Below, in pieces: positions 47,410 to 58,872 of a stretch of DNA of 64,000 nt. Position 1 is the stretch's first letter; each line of letters starts with the position of its first letter. The notes under the pieces were generated by a model. That model searched no databases, was not told the DNA's origin, and saw only the letters and a list, made by a program, of their open reading frames with translations. The position numbers and the translations under genes were made by a program. The stretch is from Whalleya microplaca (lineage: Eukaryota; Ascomycota; Sordariomycetes; Xylariales; Xylariaceae): contig MU385749.1 of assembly GCA_022497155.1 (NCBI GenBank), positions 248,001 to 312,000 of the forward strand, given 5' to 3'.

Positions 47410-49123
47410 ATGTTACCCAAGAGCGTCCTTATTGGTCTATTAGGCCTTACGGCTGTGTCCGAAGCCAGTGCTATCCGACCTTTCGACCATGTCCTAAACC
47501 GACGAGCAGCCCGAGCTCTTGAGACTAGGCAATTCGGTGGTGGCCAGGGAGGTGGACAGGGAGGCGGTCAGAACGCCGGTCAGGGAGGTGGTCAGAACGC
47601 CGGCCAGAACGGTCAGAACGGCCAGAACGCTGGTCAGAATGCCGGACAGAATGGTCAGAATGCCGGACAGAATGGTCAGAATGCCGGACAGAATGGTCAG
47701 AATGGTCAAAACGGACAGAATGCCCAGAATGGTCAGAACCAAAACAACCAGAACCAGAACAACCAGAACAACAACAACGGGAACAACAATAATAACAACA
47801 ACAACTTGGCGTTGGACCCCGACAATGTTCAGGATGGCTCAGCTTCCGATGGTGACCCAGACCAGGCGGAGGGAGAGGCGGCGTCCCTAACGTGAGCAAT
47901 TCCAACCTTCATCTTATGATGAAGATGATACTAACAGAATCTAGTGATGACGCCAACTTCATCAACTTCTGCCAAGGTCAGACGTTGACGAATGGTCTAC
48001 AGGTCAAGGATGGTTCTTGCAACGGTATTCGTAAGTATATCGACCCGTTTCCTGGTATGACAGAATTGACTTCGATTAGCTATGGGTCAAATCCCCTCTA
48101 CCCAGAACATGGTGTCGAGTATTCTGGTCAACCCTCAACACAACGACGATGTTCAGGCGAACCAGGACTTCGATGTTCAGGTCCAAGTCGACAACTTTCA
48201 AGCTGGTACCTTCACGAATGCCGACAACACCTACTACTCCGCACCTCAGCAACTCAACGGCCAGGGCCAGATCATTGGTCACACCCACATTACCATCCAG
48301 GATATGGGTAACTCTTTGACTCCCAGCCAGCCCCTTGATGCCACTCAATTCGTCTTCTTCAAGGGTATCAACGACGCTGGAAACGGCAAGGGTCTTTTGT
48401 CTGCTGCTGTCACTGGTGGTCTGCCTGCCGGTAACTACCGTGTCTGTACCATGTTCTCTGCTTCCAACCACCAGCCTGTCCTCATGCCTGTCGCCCAGCG
48501 TGGTGCCCAGGATGACTGCAACAAGTTCACTGTCGGTGGTGGCAATGGCAACAACAATAACAACAACAACAACGGCAACAACCAGAACAACCAGAATGGT
48601 CAAAACGGTCAGAACCAGAATGGTCAGAACGGCCAGAACGGTCAAAACCAGAACGGTCAGAATGGCCAGAATGGTCAGAACGCCGGCCAGAATGGTCAGA
48701 ATGGTGGAAACGCCAAGGGCGGTCAAAGTTTGTCGGACTCAACTAAAAATGGCGGCAGCAATGCTAACAATTCTGCTAAACAGAATAAGGCGCTCGGCGG
48801 CGCTGCCCCTGAGGTGAAAGCTTCGGGGAATTCCGATCGGCCTTTTGAGGTGAATGGTATGCTATCTAGTCGACTATATACTCCCTTCCCCTAGAGTGTA
48901 GCTAATTTCAATGCGCAGGGAATACATTTGTAAATCAGGCTGCTGCTAAGCAACGGGCCTGCGATGTGAGTCTACTTCCAAGCTTGCAACTAAACAGCAC
49001 TTGCTGACCTACTTCCAGATCCAGAATAATCAGTGCTCCAATGCTGCCAACGCCGGTAATGCTGGTTTCACCGTTGCGGACTGCCAGAGCCAACAGCAGA
49101 GTTGTTTAGCGGCTGCGAGTTAG
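47410..49123 (+). CDS. Egh16-like virulence factor with Asn-Gly-Gln repeats, five exons
   Basis: Exons 47410-47891, 47945-48030, 48080-48856, 48919-48965 and 49019-49123 give 498 residues. Residues 1-21 are a signal peptide, followed by a dibasic Kex2-type region (NRRAARALETR). Residues about 40-145 are low-complexity repeats of QNGQNA and QNAG type ending in an Asn run. The Egh16 domain (DUF3129 family, including Blumeria gEgh16 and Magnaporthe MAS1/MAS3) spans about 162-350, with CQGQTLTNGLQ, SCNGIPMGQIP, GHTHITIQDMG, FVFFKGINDA, GGLPAGNYRVC and HQPVLMPVAQRG. A second NGQ block covers about 355-410. Two small exons then add a Cys-containing tail (AKQRACD, NNQCSN, ADCQSQQQSC). Relatives are secreted during appressorium formation and host entry, but their biochemical role is unknown. 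All joins preserve frame. The repeats use codons CAG, AAC/AAT and GGT/GGC. Confidence 0.93.
47540..47800 (+). repeat. Coding tandem repeat block 1 (Gln-Asn-Gly/Ala)
   Basis: The block begins with GGTGGTCAG-type units and passes to units of 9-18 bases coding QNG and QNAG, such as AATGCCGGACAGAATGGTCA repeated near 47637-47700. It ends in CAGAAC/AAC runs. Near-identical copies at the DNA level indicate ongoing slippage. Confidence 0.85.
48540..48715 (+). repeat. Coding tandem repeat block 2 (Asn-Gly-Gln)
   Basis: After GGTGGCAATGGC and an Asn run, 9-base units of CAGAATGGT or CAGAACGGC type repeat, coding QNG, with some QNQNG. It has the same codon theme as block 1, 740 bases upstream, but sits on the other side of the Egh16 domain. 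Confidence 0.85.
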
Positions 49124-51697
49124 CAGAAGGTTGGGTTGGGTTGATGTGTAAAAGGACTACTGCATCTCACGGTGGACTCGGGCGCGCCCTTGTTGCTTGT
49201 TCGTCGTCTTTTGGTGTGTATATGTCACGCCGTGTGTGGCAATATAGTCTGGATGATGGTCGGGCATACCAATACTTTTTAATGATCAAAGCTCCGACTT
49301 CTGTATATTTTTAGAGCTTTTTTACCAGCACGTTTTTCTTTTTTATCAGTGATATGGAGTGGGTGGTCTCTACATAGCTAGAAGGGCAACAATGAATGGG
49401 AAGCACGTAAATTCAGCAAAATTTCTCTCCTTGTGCCTTATCCTATCTATGAAGCCATCATCCCCACTAGCTAATCTGCATCTCTTCTCAAGTTCAGAGA
49501 TCACTTGGGAGGAAACTTCAGCTTGCTTCTCCAGGCCAGATGACTTGGCATCGGTGAGACCAGACAACCGACAACTTGGCCGTGTCTACGATCTGGTGTC
49601 TCCTTCTACATCTAGATACCAAAACACACGAGACGGGCAACCAAACTCCTGATCGTCTCGCACCCCTGTGGTGCGGCTCCTGCGCATTGATGCATGCAAG
49701 CGAGGCAGGCCCTGCACCGCCTCGGCTTGGCGCCCGGCGATACTTTGGCTGCAAGTCCGCAGGCAGGCTGGCTTCAGCATTCAGCCGCTCCCGCGCTTCA
49801 GGACCTTGCCGCCCTGGGTTCGATTGCTCTATCGAGATACATACTGGCTCCGGGGTACGAACCTGGCCAGCCTTTCGGCTAGCTCGGCTCGTCCACGTTT
49901 CCGGTTTGCTCGGCGTGCAACCTGCTGTTTTGGGTCGCCGGGGTGGGCGGGGCGAGACAGTTCGCGTCTGGATCTGAATTGCGCTATCTACATACATCTG
50001 GGTTCTGGCCTCGCGCTTATCGCAATTGGATGCTCTACGTAATTGTAATTGTCATTATCGAGAGCTGTCTCGGGAGCGCGCATAGCGGAAATAAGCATCC
50101 TTTTAACCTTACATGAAGATATAAAGCAGGACGGCAGTAGTTCGCGAAAAGCACATGGGTATCACGTCAGGCGCTATTCATCAAGTCTTTATTAAGGTCT
50201 TCTATTATGAACTACAGCCTTGGTGATCTCTTCGCCTGAGCTGAAGAATTAGTCTTTGTATCAAATAGGCAAGTATCGACGTTCGCTGTTGAGGCGGAGA
50301 GATGTCCGCATGTAAGTAGATGACTGCCTCATTAGATGCGAGCCTTGTTTCGCTGCTTCACAGCCACATAAAGATATTCGCATCGCAGTGTTTTGAATTC
50401 GTGCTCGGGCGGTTGATCTTCACTTCGGCATTTGCTCTATATGTTTCTATTAAGAGAAGCGATGATCGTCAGGTGTGGAGTTGTAAACAGATCTCTCTGT
50501 ATGCCAAGGCTTTCTTTGATCAAAGCGCGAGTCCTAGGTTTGCTACCTTCAGGATTCAACTCTCTGTCCTCTTGTTTTATTCTGTTGGAGAATGCCGCAG
50601 AGGCAGTGGGATTTGAATCCTTGAGCGAGAGAGTAATAGTCCCCTCTGAGAAGTTCTAATATGAAGCTAACTTTGCTTTCAGGATCATATCGATTCAGAA
50701 ACTGCTCTATGAGGCTCAGCCGATGAAATAAGTATATCTTGGAAGAGATGTCCAGTTTTGCTTGGATCAGTTAACATAGCATCCATGAAATACTACCTAG
50801 GTTCCTCGAGATCACATGTATGTGCTCCTCGCCAACAACTTTGGCAAGAGTCAAACCGTACGATGTGTGGCCTGGCTGTGTTGATGCATCTATATACCAA
50901 AAGCCTAGGAACAGCTTATTATGAGATGGTGTGTAGATATAACTATCTTCAAAACAGACGCAGCACTAGCCCTAAGCCTTCAGGATCAATACTTCTAAGG
51001 CAATGAAGTCTGTCGTTGTGTCGACTTGCTGTAATTTTATCGCTCTCGATATTTCTATATAGTACGCATATCATGCACTTCTATTGCAATCAGTCACCCA
51101 GCGGTTGTGACTACACACGAGACCTCTACTACATATTACACAAAACATAGTTAGTTCACCAAAAGGTGATTATAGCCATTCAAGTCCCACTGAGAGTGGT
51201 GTGTAACGCACAGGAAGTACAAGACGAATATGAAAACTTCAATAACGTAGCATCTAAGCTACCAGATGCTGAATCGAGTTGCGTTTTCCATTCTCAGTCT
51301 TGAAACTGAATTGTATGCATATCTATCTAAGCATTGAGGCTCTGCTAGGATTCTTCGCATTCTCAAGTCTTACCTCAATGTCACATAGTATTATTCACAG
51401 GGACTTATTCACCGTAACCATCCATGCCGACAAACTAGACCAGCAAGAACGTGTTATACTCAATGCTAGCACATAACCTAATTTTTCTAGTGAGAAGGAG
51501 AATAATTTGGCATGAGGACAATATTTTGGACTACCGGACTACTGTTCGAAGATGCGTCAGGGATAGCCTCTGTGCTGACGGCCACTTGGAAATAATTTAG
51601 TAACTTTACATGATATCAGAATGTGAGGAATATAACAGACATATTCGAGAAAAACGATAGCTGTGAATGTTATACTTGTCATTCTAAACTAGTATCC
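49124..51697. other. Intergenic region, 2.6 kb, with a GC-rich island
   Basis: No supported gene. A sharply GC-rich block at about 49650-49990 is described separately. The rest is AT-rich with only short chance frames. Confidence 0.5.
49650..49990. other. GC-rich island, possible inserted element remnant
   Basis: A block of about 340 bases with clearly higher G+C than its flanks opens overlapping frames of 124-159 codons on both strands, as GC-rich DNA does by chance. It contains GGTTCGATTGC (near 49818) on the plus strand and, on the minus strand, GGTTCGTACCCC, both resembling imperfect polymerase III B boxes. A fold into tRNA is not evident. A SINE-like origin is possible but weak. Confidence 0.3.
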
Positions 51698-52642
51698 TTA
51701 GAAGAACCATTTGTAAAGTACCGTGCTAATCCCAACCACCAGTGCAAGACTGATGCCAAAGTTAATCATCGCATTTCGGACCCAAGCTCCCATAAAGACT
51801 GCCTGTCGCTTCTTCCAGTCGTCAGCAGCCGCGTTCTTGTGAGGAAATCCTTCCTGTGGCACATCCTTGCACAAGAACTCGCAAAGGGGTTCCCAGCCAT
51901 CCTGGACTTGCCATTCAAGCAGTCGATCCTTTGGTACCAGTCCGCGGACCATGTTATTGTGTTCTTACACTCATATCAGCAAGCCACAACTATTCGTAGA
52001 GGAGAACGCGCTCTTCAACTTACCTCGCATCGCCCATTTCCCTCTCTGGCGGAAATCCAGCTTGAACCCCTGATCCGTACATCGGAAGTGTGCCCAAGAG
52101 AGTCGAACATGGTAATGAAGCCCCCAGAACATCGGCGCGTAGAACCATGACGCAAGCGTCATGACCCCCAGCTGCTGCCATCGGCAACAATCGTTTTCAT
52201 CATGCTCTCAAAACCACGCGTCTTCGTCTCTGGTGTTTAGGATAATCTTGGCGTCTGGATAGGCCGCGACTAGTTCTGCCGCGAAGCAGCAGGCCGGCAA
52301 GTCGCAGACGGCCATGCAGTGACCGAGCACCTCGTCGAAGTCTGCAGCTGTGACTTTCGAATCACCATTAGAGGTGCCGTACCATTTCTTCCGAAATAGC
52401 CGAGCCCATGCTTGCGTGTAACTCGGGTGTGCGAATAGGATATCAAAACCATGGAGGTGTGGTCGTAGCCCAACACTTTTAACGCTGTCGCGAGCGACTC
52501 CGTGCCAGTCCTGGGGGCCACCGAGACAGAGCACCTGGATAGGCTTGGTGCGTTGTTTGGGCGCCGCCGACGGGGCGCTGTAGAGCCGTTCGATGGCATG
52601 CCAATACCATGCATTCAAGTTCGTCATGCTGGATTGGGCCAC
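51698..52642 (-). pseudogene. Sulfotransferase-family (P-loop, NAD-epimerase-misnamed type) pseudogene
   Basis: The minus strand carries a recognisable fungal Sulfotransfer_4-type protein split over frames. The head is MTNLNAWYWHAIERLYS. The block KPIQVLCLG is followed in another frame by PRTGTESLATALKVLGYDH (the phosphosulfate-binding P-loop). The first frame then resumes with GFDILFAHPSYTQAW to ILNTRDEDAW. A shift and an in-frame TGA at 52208-52210 follow. The frame resumes with WFYAPMFWGLHYHV, an intron 52023-51964 (GTAAGT to AAG) and a last exon 51963-51698 with LVPKDRLLEW and a C-terminal hydrophobic helix. Four single-base indels lie near 52518, 52455, 52209 and 52167, in alternating gain and loss. 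Three are in or beside G, C or T runs, so assembly error must be considered. As written no functional product is possible. Confidence 0.8.
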
Positions 52643-53244
52643 TGGGTCTGGTTGACTAACAGCGTCGACATGTAGAAAGTAAAGCCATATACAATCTTAG
52701 ATGAAGTCGCCTTCATTTCATGACTGGATAAAGCCAGTTGATATAATGTTAACCTCAAGGTCGCAAGTCTTATGTTACTCAGAAGACAGACCTCATTTGT
52801 TAGAGGCCCATCTCAACGGTTATGCCACCCTCGTGCAGGTTCCCCTTGAATAGTGCTGACACCAAGCCCGCTCATCAGCGGAGACCATCACCAAAGCAGA
52901 TGAAGAACCCTGAAAATCCCGAATGACTGTCAGCTTTGCGGACTTGACGCAGTGGCAATGCTTGACGTTGATCGGATGGCCGCATCCCCCCTCAGTCGAC
53001 CTCTACCTTGATTCTTACATTACAATTCAAAAGCCTATCAATCGCTTTATGAAATCGCTGGGTTGATTCAACGTGAGATACTTCAGCCATGCCTTGCAAG
53101 TCCTCCAAACCCGAAGTCGAGCTAAGCATCAGCTTTGCTCGCTGATGATCACCGCCTGTAACAACCACCCAAGCCACTCCATTACATACCTCCCATCGGC
53201 CACAGAGCATAAACACTACCCATCACCAGGCCAGAATCCCAGAT

Positions 53245-53266
53245 CACACACACACACACACACACA
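53245..53266 (+). repeat. (CA)11 microsatellite
   Basis: Uninterrupted CA dinucleotides in intergenic DNA. Confidence 0.9.
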
Positions 53267-53463
53267 TCAAGAGGAGCACCGCAATCCATGTCAAAATTCA
53301 TTAATATTGAGCTCTCTCTCATTCCAAAGAGAAGCCGTCATGAGTCCTCTCTCATCTAGAGTCACATTTGTAGCTAGCCTATGCAACTCCCCTCCCCCCT
53401 CCTCCCTGCTCCCTCCCCATCCTCGCGTTTTCCCTTATAACAAATGATGCCAGGCTTCGCTTC

Positions 53464-53486
53464 TTCAGTTCAGTTCAGTTCAGTTC
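53464..53486 (+). repeat. TTCAG pentamer repeat
   Basis: Four adjacent TTCAG units and a partial one, in intergenic DNA. Confidence 0.8.
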
Positions 53487-54045
53487 CTTCAGTTCCACTC
53501 AAGTCTTCGCGCCAGAAATATATGCATCGCATTCCGTAGTAGTGCAGGTAGGCCGCCATCAGGACCGCATTTGCATCGTCCACCCCATCCATCGATCGGA
53601 AAATTACTCCAAACATTTAGGAAATGACAGACGACTTCTCGGGAGGAGAGACCCTCCGCTGCCGCGGGTATGGGAAAAAAAAAACCAAAGAATAACAAGA
53701 GCTGCAACCACAACATCAATATCAACATCAACAGCAAAATCAACAATGATGGTACTCGATGATGTTGATGTTGATGTTGTGGGCGCAAAAGGGGATGGAT
53801 ACAACGCCGCCAGGCAAAAAAAGCCCACGCCACAAGTGCCCGTGAGCCGGATAGTTTCCCAGACCTGATGTATTTCCTCCGTCGCCCGCCCGTCGCCCTA
53901 GTAGTCGTAAAAGCCTCGAACACGATCTGAATTCTCATTAAAAAATTTGCCCGCTGGTGGATGAGCAGCAGTAGCATTAAGATAGATCCCATGTGACATG
54001 GTAGGAGAAGAAAGTAAAGTAGGTAGGTAGGTAGGAGTCAGGTCA

Positions 54046-57000
54046 TCACAGCGAGTTGAGGAAGGCCTCGGGCTTCTCGCTGGCGCACGTGAACAGGTTG
54101 ATGTGGTGGTCGCCGCGCGCCGCGGCGCCGAGGATCATGCGGTGCGGGTGGAAGGCGGTGGCAGAGATGGGCGCGCCGCGGTTCTGCTGCAGGAAGCTGG
54201 AGTACGGCTCCATGCGGGAGAGCTCGTGGCCGTCGAAGTTGAAGACCTTCACCGTGTGTGCGGATGTTCCGCTGTAGTAGAAGGCTTGGTTAGCACAGAT
54301 ACTCGACCCGCGAGAAAACTGACATTGGGTAGTTGGGGGAGGGGAAGGGGAGATAGAAGGCTTACACAGAGAAGACTGGGAGGTGCTCGTGGGTGCTCGC
54401 CGTCCGCAGGTTATCGCGACTAGCCTGGATAACGCGCAGCGGCGAGTCCATCCGGATATCCCATAACTTGACCTTCCCGTTGCGGCTGGCGGAGAGCAGC
54501 TCTCGCTGGCCGCCGCGTTGCATGTGCACGTTCCTGATCCAGTACCTATCGGAGTCGTCCTTCCACTTCTTCACCATCGATTCCTGCGGCCGCAGGCGCG
54601 TGTCGAAGACCCTGACCGCGCCGTCGCCGAAGCCGGCCACGAAGATGTTGCCGGTCATCTGGTCCGAGGTCAACGAGGTGACGCAGGACCCCGAGCGTGC
54701 AGGAATATCCATGACGCATGTCTCATAGGCGGCTGCCCAGACCCGGATGACGCGCACGTCGCCGGCAACGAGGACCTTTCCAGTTACCTGTTGCCAGTCA
54801 AACACCATCCCGGAATAGACATTACTGGGCACCATATGGGTTAGTGCTCTCCACGCTGATGCAAGCTCTGTGCTCTTAGTCGAATCGTAATTCCGATAGA
54901 TACGAAGAACACCGTCTGATGAGCCGGTCATTAAGAATGCCGTGTCATCCTCGTTGATAAAGGTCATATCACTGATCTTTGATCCTTCGGGATTGCCATT
55001 TGAGAACCGGTTCAATCTGGTCTGCTTCTTCCAGTCCCAGATGTAAACCGTGTTTCCCTCGTCTGCGACTGCGAGATGATCCTCGAACTGGTGAAAGGTC
55101 ATCTTCGACGGCTGAGCATTATTGTTCATAATGCAGAGCTGGTTGTTCCACCTGTGGCTGCCGGCATACTGCTTCTGCGGCTGGGTTTCTCGAAGTATAT
55201 TCTCGTTCCGGGACCTACGCCACAAACGTTCGTTATACTCCGTACTTCCCGGCTCTTCGGCTTCGCTAGGCTTCATCTGCGGCTCGCGGAAATACTCAAT
55301 CGACCAATCCAGGAATGTACTCGGAATTGGTAGAGAGGGCACCTCGTCTCGGGGGCGATCTTTGAACTTTCCTGACACAGGCTCATCAGATATGTTATAG
55401 TTGGCCGGCGTAGTTGTCTGGTCGGGCTGTTCAGGCCGAGCCGCCCATTCCATAGCCGTCCGAAGCTTCTGGGACGAATTTCGGGTGATACCAGGGGATG
55501 GTAAAGGCGTCGAATTGGCCGACTTGTCCTCAGTACCCCACATATTTGGTAATTGGAAGAACAAACTTGAAGCGCGCTTCAAGAGTCCAGGTGAAGGCTC
55601 CGGGGGACTAATGTCCGAAGTTGGCATCCCTATGGTGGTTGTCCGCGAAGTAGAGTACTGCTTTCTGTGGCCCCGAGTACGCCGCGCACGCTTTTGAACG
55701 TCGTCCATAAGACCTTGTGCATAAATTCCCGGAGGCGACGATAATAGTGCATTGTGAACGTAATCGGCGATGATTGTTGCGTCTCGCTGGACTTCGGGAT
55801 GGGGGTCGACGTTCAATATTAGGATGTGCTTCCAACAAGCTGCAAAGACCGTGTTGAAAGAGAATCCGTGAGCTGCGGCCATGATCGTGCCATCCGAGTT
55901 ACGATTCTCGGGACGAGCATAGTGTAGACCCATTTTATGATCCAACCCATCATCCCTAGGGGGATAGAGTGAGTATTCCTTCTCCTCGACCAATTGCTCG
56001 TAAGCGGCGACAATAAACTTGTTCTCGTAGCGGAGTACGAAATGAGATATGAAGACAAGCAACTCCTTACGGACGAGTGGGCTCCCGTCGTTGGTCATGT
56101 CGAGTAATGTCCAAGCTATGGATTCTTCGATCCGGGCCACCTCATCCGTCAGATCGGGAATGCCCAGGAAAGTCGTCATGGCATGGATAACTGCAGCTCG
56201 TACTTCGCATGACTGGTCCTTTGTTAGACTCGACAGCTTCATAGGCGCATTCTCTCTAATGCCTCTCCACTTGGCCTCGGGTAAATCATGCCACAATTGG
56301 CTGATACAAAGACACGCCCACTGACGGAGCAGAACATTTTCCTCGTTCCTAAGATGTGCCAGGCAATATGACATTATGTCTGACTGGTTACAGACAGCCT
56401 GGCCGGGTTTGTAGCCCTTACAAAGCATCGCGAGCACAAATGCGCACATTGCTTTGTGCTCGTCGCTGTTGGTGACAGGCAGGACTTCGGACGGCTTCAG
56501 GAGGGAAGCGAAGTAGTTGTAGCCGCTGTCCTTGATCAAGTCAGGCTGGCAAGAGACATCGACGGCCAGAACCCTAGTCCAGATGAACACCATGACAGGC
56601 TTCAACTCGTGTGCGGCGGATTGCAGAAGTTTCAACACATATGGGAAGATACCTATACTCAGGGCAAGCTGGACCGCCCATGGACCCAAATCTAAGAACT
56701 TGCCCAGCAATATGAGGGCACGCACTCTGTGTTGCTGGCTCAGCAGAACCTGCAGCACAACGGGAAGCTGCTCGGGCGGTTTCTGCATCATGGCATCCCC
56801 GCGCTCCAGGTAGACTTCGAAGGCAGTCAGCTGTTCCGCGAAGAAGGTCGAGCTCTGGTATTCGTATTCGAGTCCCTCACTCTCTTTCCGCTCCATCATG
56901 GGCAATTGCGCCAAGGCCAGATCGACTGCGAGGTCCCAACTTTGCCAGAGAGGATGCTGGTGCGTATCCGGCAATTCTGGATACGACTGAGGATGACATC

Positions 57001-58872
57001 CGTAGACTGTCATGATCCTCTGCGCCAGGATAAAGTTCCGGAAGAGAGCAGCAACCATGAGGTCCTGCCTAAAGAATTTGCGGAATAATTGCCTAGGTAA
57101 AGAAGTCCATGCAATGGTATCGGTGATTGCCGTGAAAATCCAATTCAGCTCCCCAAGAGGCGTTCTCCTTTCCTGTAGTCTGCCCGGGAGCTTCTTGGCT
57201 CGGTCTGATGATATATTAGTTTTCAGAGGATTCTGCAAGACGAAGAACCATAATGCCATCTCTATGGGTGTCGTCAAGCAGGCAGTGAAGAGATCAGCTG
57301 GTAGAAGGGGATTCGTTGGGAGATTTTCTTTCACAGCGCATGCTGCCAGGTGAAGATACGAGCGATATTTAGTCTTCTCGTAGTTCGGGTCTGCCGCCGC
57401 CGCGGCATCCTCTTCCTCCTCATGCTTCTCGACGAATCGATGGTAGTTATTGAGGATATTGCCGGCCTCCGAGCAGTCCCAGACGAAGATCGTAGGTGCT
57501 TGTAGCCAGTGTTGAAGATCATATAGAGAGATCGGGATGTACTGTGTGAAGGTTTTGTTGAAGACCCATATCTCGCCCGAGGCTGTTGGCTTCGGGACGC
57601 CGTGGCCATTGTAATGAAGTAGAACACGCTCGTCCTTGGCGTTCCTCCGAAGAGATTGGCAGAACTTCTTGGTTTCTTCCACTGACGGGTCCAGGTACTG
57701 CTTATACCTTGTCCGCAGCGAGATGTTCTCATACTGCGCTTGTAACGACTTTCCGATGGTCTCTAGAGTCTTTGCTGCTGGGGGTACGAAGGGATCTTGC
57801 CATGCTTCAAGCTTAGCTCCGGGGTTGGTCTTCAGCTGGTCAGGCGGCTCAACGCCGATGTTGAGGCAGACAGCCAGAGCAGCCGAGACTGTCTTTAACC
57901 GATCTCGCATCCGCCAATCCTCAATCGCAATGTTGGGTTGCTCCGGCTGGCCGGTGGTCTCGTGTCGTTTGTCCGTGAAGTACATGTACCAATTCTAAGT
58001 GACCCAATTAGCCTTGAGCCCACTGCCATAATATATGAGTAGCTTGGATGGGCAAATAAATAAGGCTGCAGGAGCTGTCCCATGCTGGCTAAGCTATATG
58101 TAGAGAATTTGCCCGGAAAATGGGTGTTTATAGCAGCAGCTATGCTCTTTACGGGTACTACCAAGCGCAGGTTGGAGTATAGCAGTAGCGAATTGATAGC
58201 AATGGTAGAACAATGAAACAATGGCTGATTCAACCAACAGGAGAGTTCGTGGCTTACATTTGCTAGCTGGGAAATAATGTCCTCGGACTGGTAGTGGTCT
58301 TCGAAGCCATGCCGTGCGCCCCACTCATATATCTCATCATCCGTCTGGTCTGGGTCCTCACGTCGCACTATGTGCTCGCTCTTGGACCTCAGCAGCGGCG
58401 GCTTCGAAGGTCGTATGGCGTGGTCGTGGTCGGGGTCGTCATATGATGTCACGACGGTAAGCTTCTGCTTGCTGCCGGGAGCACTCAGGGGGCGGCGGTC
58501 ACCGTCATGATCTCGGTCAAGATCACGATCTGTGGGATCCTTGGAGTCGGACGAGGTGTGTGGCCGCCCGTTTACAGCGTCGGTCGTACGCCCCAGGAGG
58601 CTCGGGCCGTTCGTGGTCGGTCGATGGGCCATGGCGGTAGAGTTTCCATTGACCGCGGCTGCGGCTGCGGTGGAGCTGGGACGGTCGCGGGCGGATGCTG
58701 ACCTCGAGGGATAGTAGGGATGGGAAACAGCGGTGTTTTGACGCGAGTTGTTCAGCAGCGGCGGCTCGGGCTTCGAGGGTGAGGGTGAGGGTGAAGATGC
58801 GGTCGGCGATCGATGATGGGTCGAGTGCTGCTGGACGGGGTACGTGCTCTGATGGACTGCGACGGCGGTCAT
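54046..58872 (-). CDS. KOG1: Kog1/raptor, TORC1 scaffold subunit, three exons
   Basis: Exons on the minus strand are 58872-58258, 57994-54366 and 54271-54046, giving 1489 residues. Residues 1-160 are disordered and Ser/Pro/Asp-rich. The raptor N-terminal conserved, caspase-like domain starts near 180 (DDEIYEWGARHGFEDHYQSE) and continues across the 263-nt intron. It carries the His of LLHYNGHGVPKP (H336) and the Cys of IFVWDCSEAGN (C379). HEAT-type helices follow to about residue 900, with DQSCEVRAAVIHAMTTFLG as an example. A disordered linker is next, then WD40 repeats at the C-terminus (HLAVADEGNTVYIWDW, LMTGSSDGVLRIYRNYD, NIFVAGFGDGAVRVFDTR, LLSASRNGKVKLWDIR). Raptor presents substrates to Tor kinase and holds TORC1 on the vacuole. 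The last exon is very GC-rich at third positions. It is the only gene here with a 3.6-kb uninterrupted exon on this strand. Confidence 0.96.

Larger units (their letters stand above)
52643..54045. other. Intergenic region between the sulfotransferase pseudogene and Kog1
   Basis: The region holds a (CA)11 run at 53245-53266 and a TTCAG repeat at 53464-53486. A minus-strand frame of 167 codons at 53489-53992 is low in information and overlaps plus-strand frames, and I do not support it. The right end is the Kog1 3' untranslated region with GTAGG repeats near 54020-54035. Confidence 0.5.

Noticed and set aside
49800..49870. A tRNA gene suggested by GGTTCGA-like words
   Set aside because: No acceptor stem, anticodon arm or D arm can be paired around the words.
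49518..49997. Frames of 124-159 codons on both strands in the GC-rich island
   Set aside because: High GC lowers stop frequency, and simultaneous frames on both strands without motifs point to composition rather than genes.
53489..53992. Minus-strand frame of 167 codons
   Set aside because: It overlaps plus-strand frames, contains a low-complexity stretch from simple repeats and has no domain.
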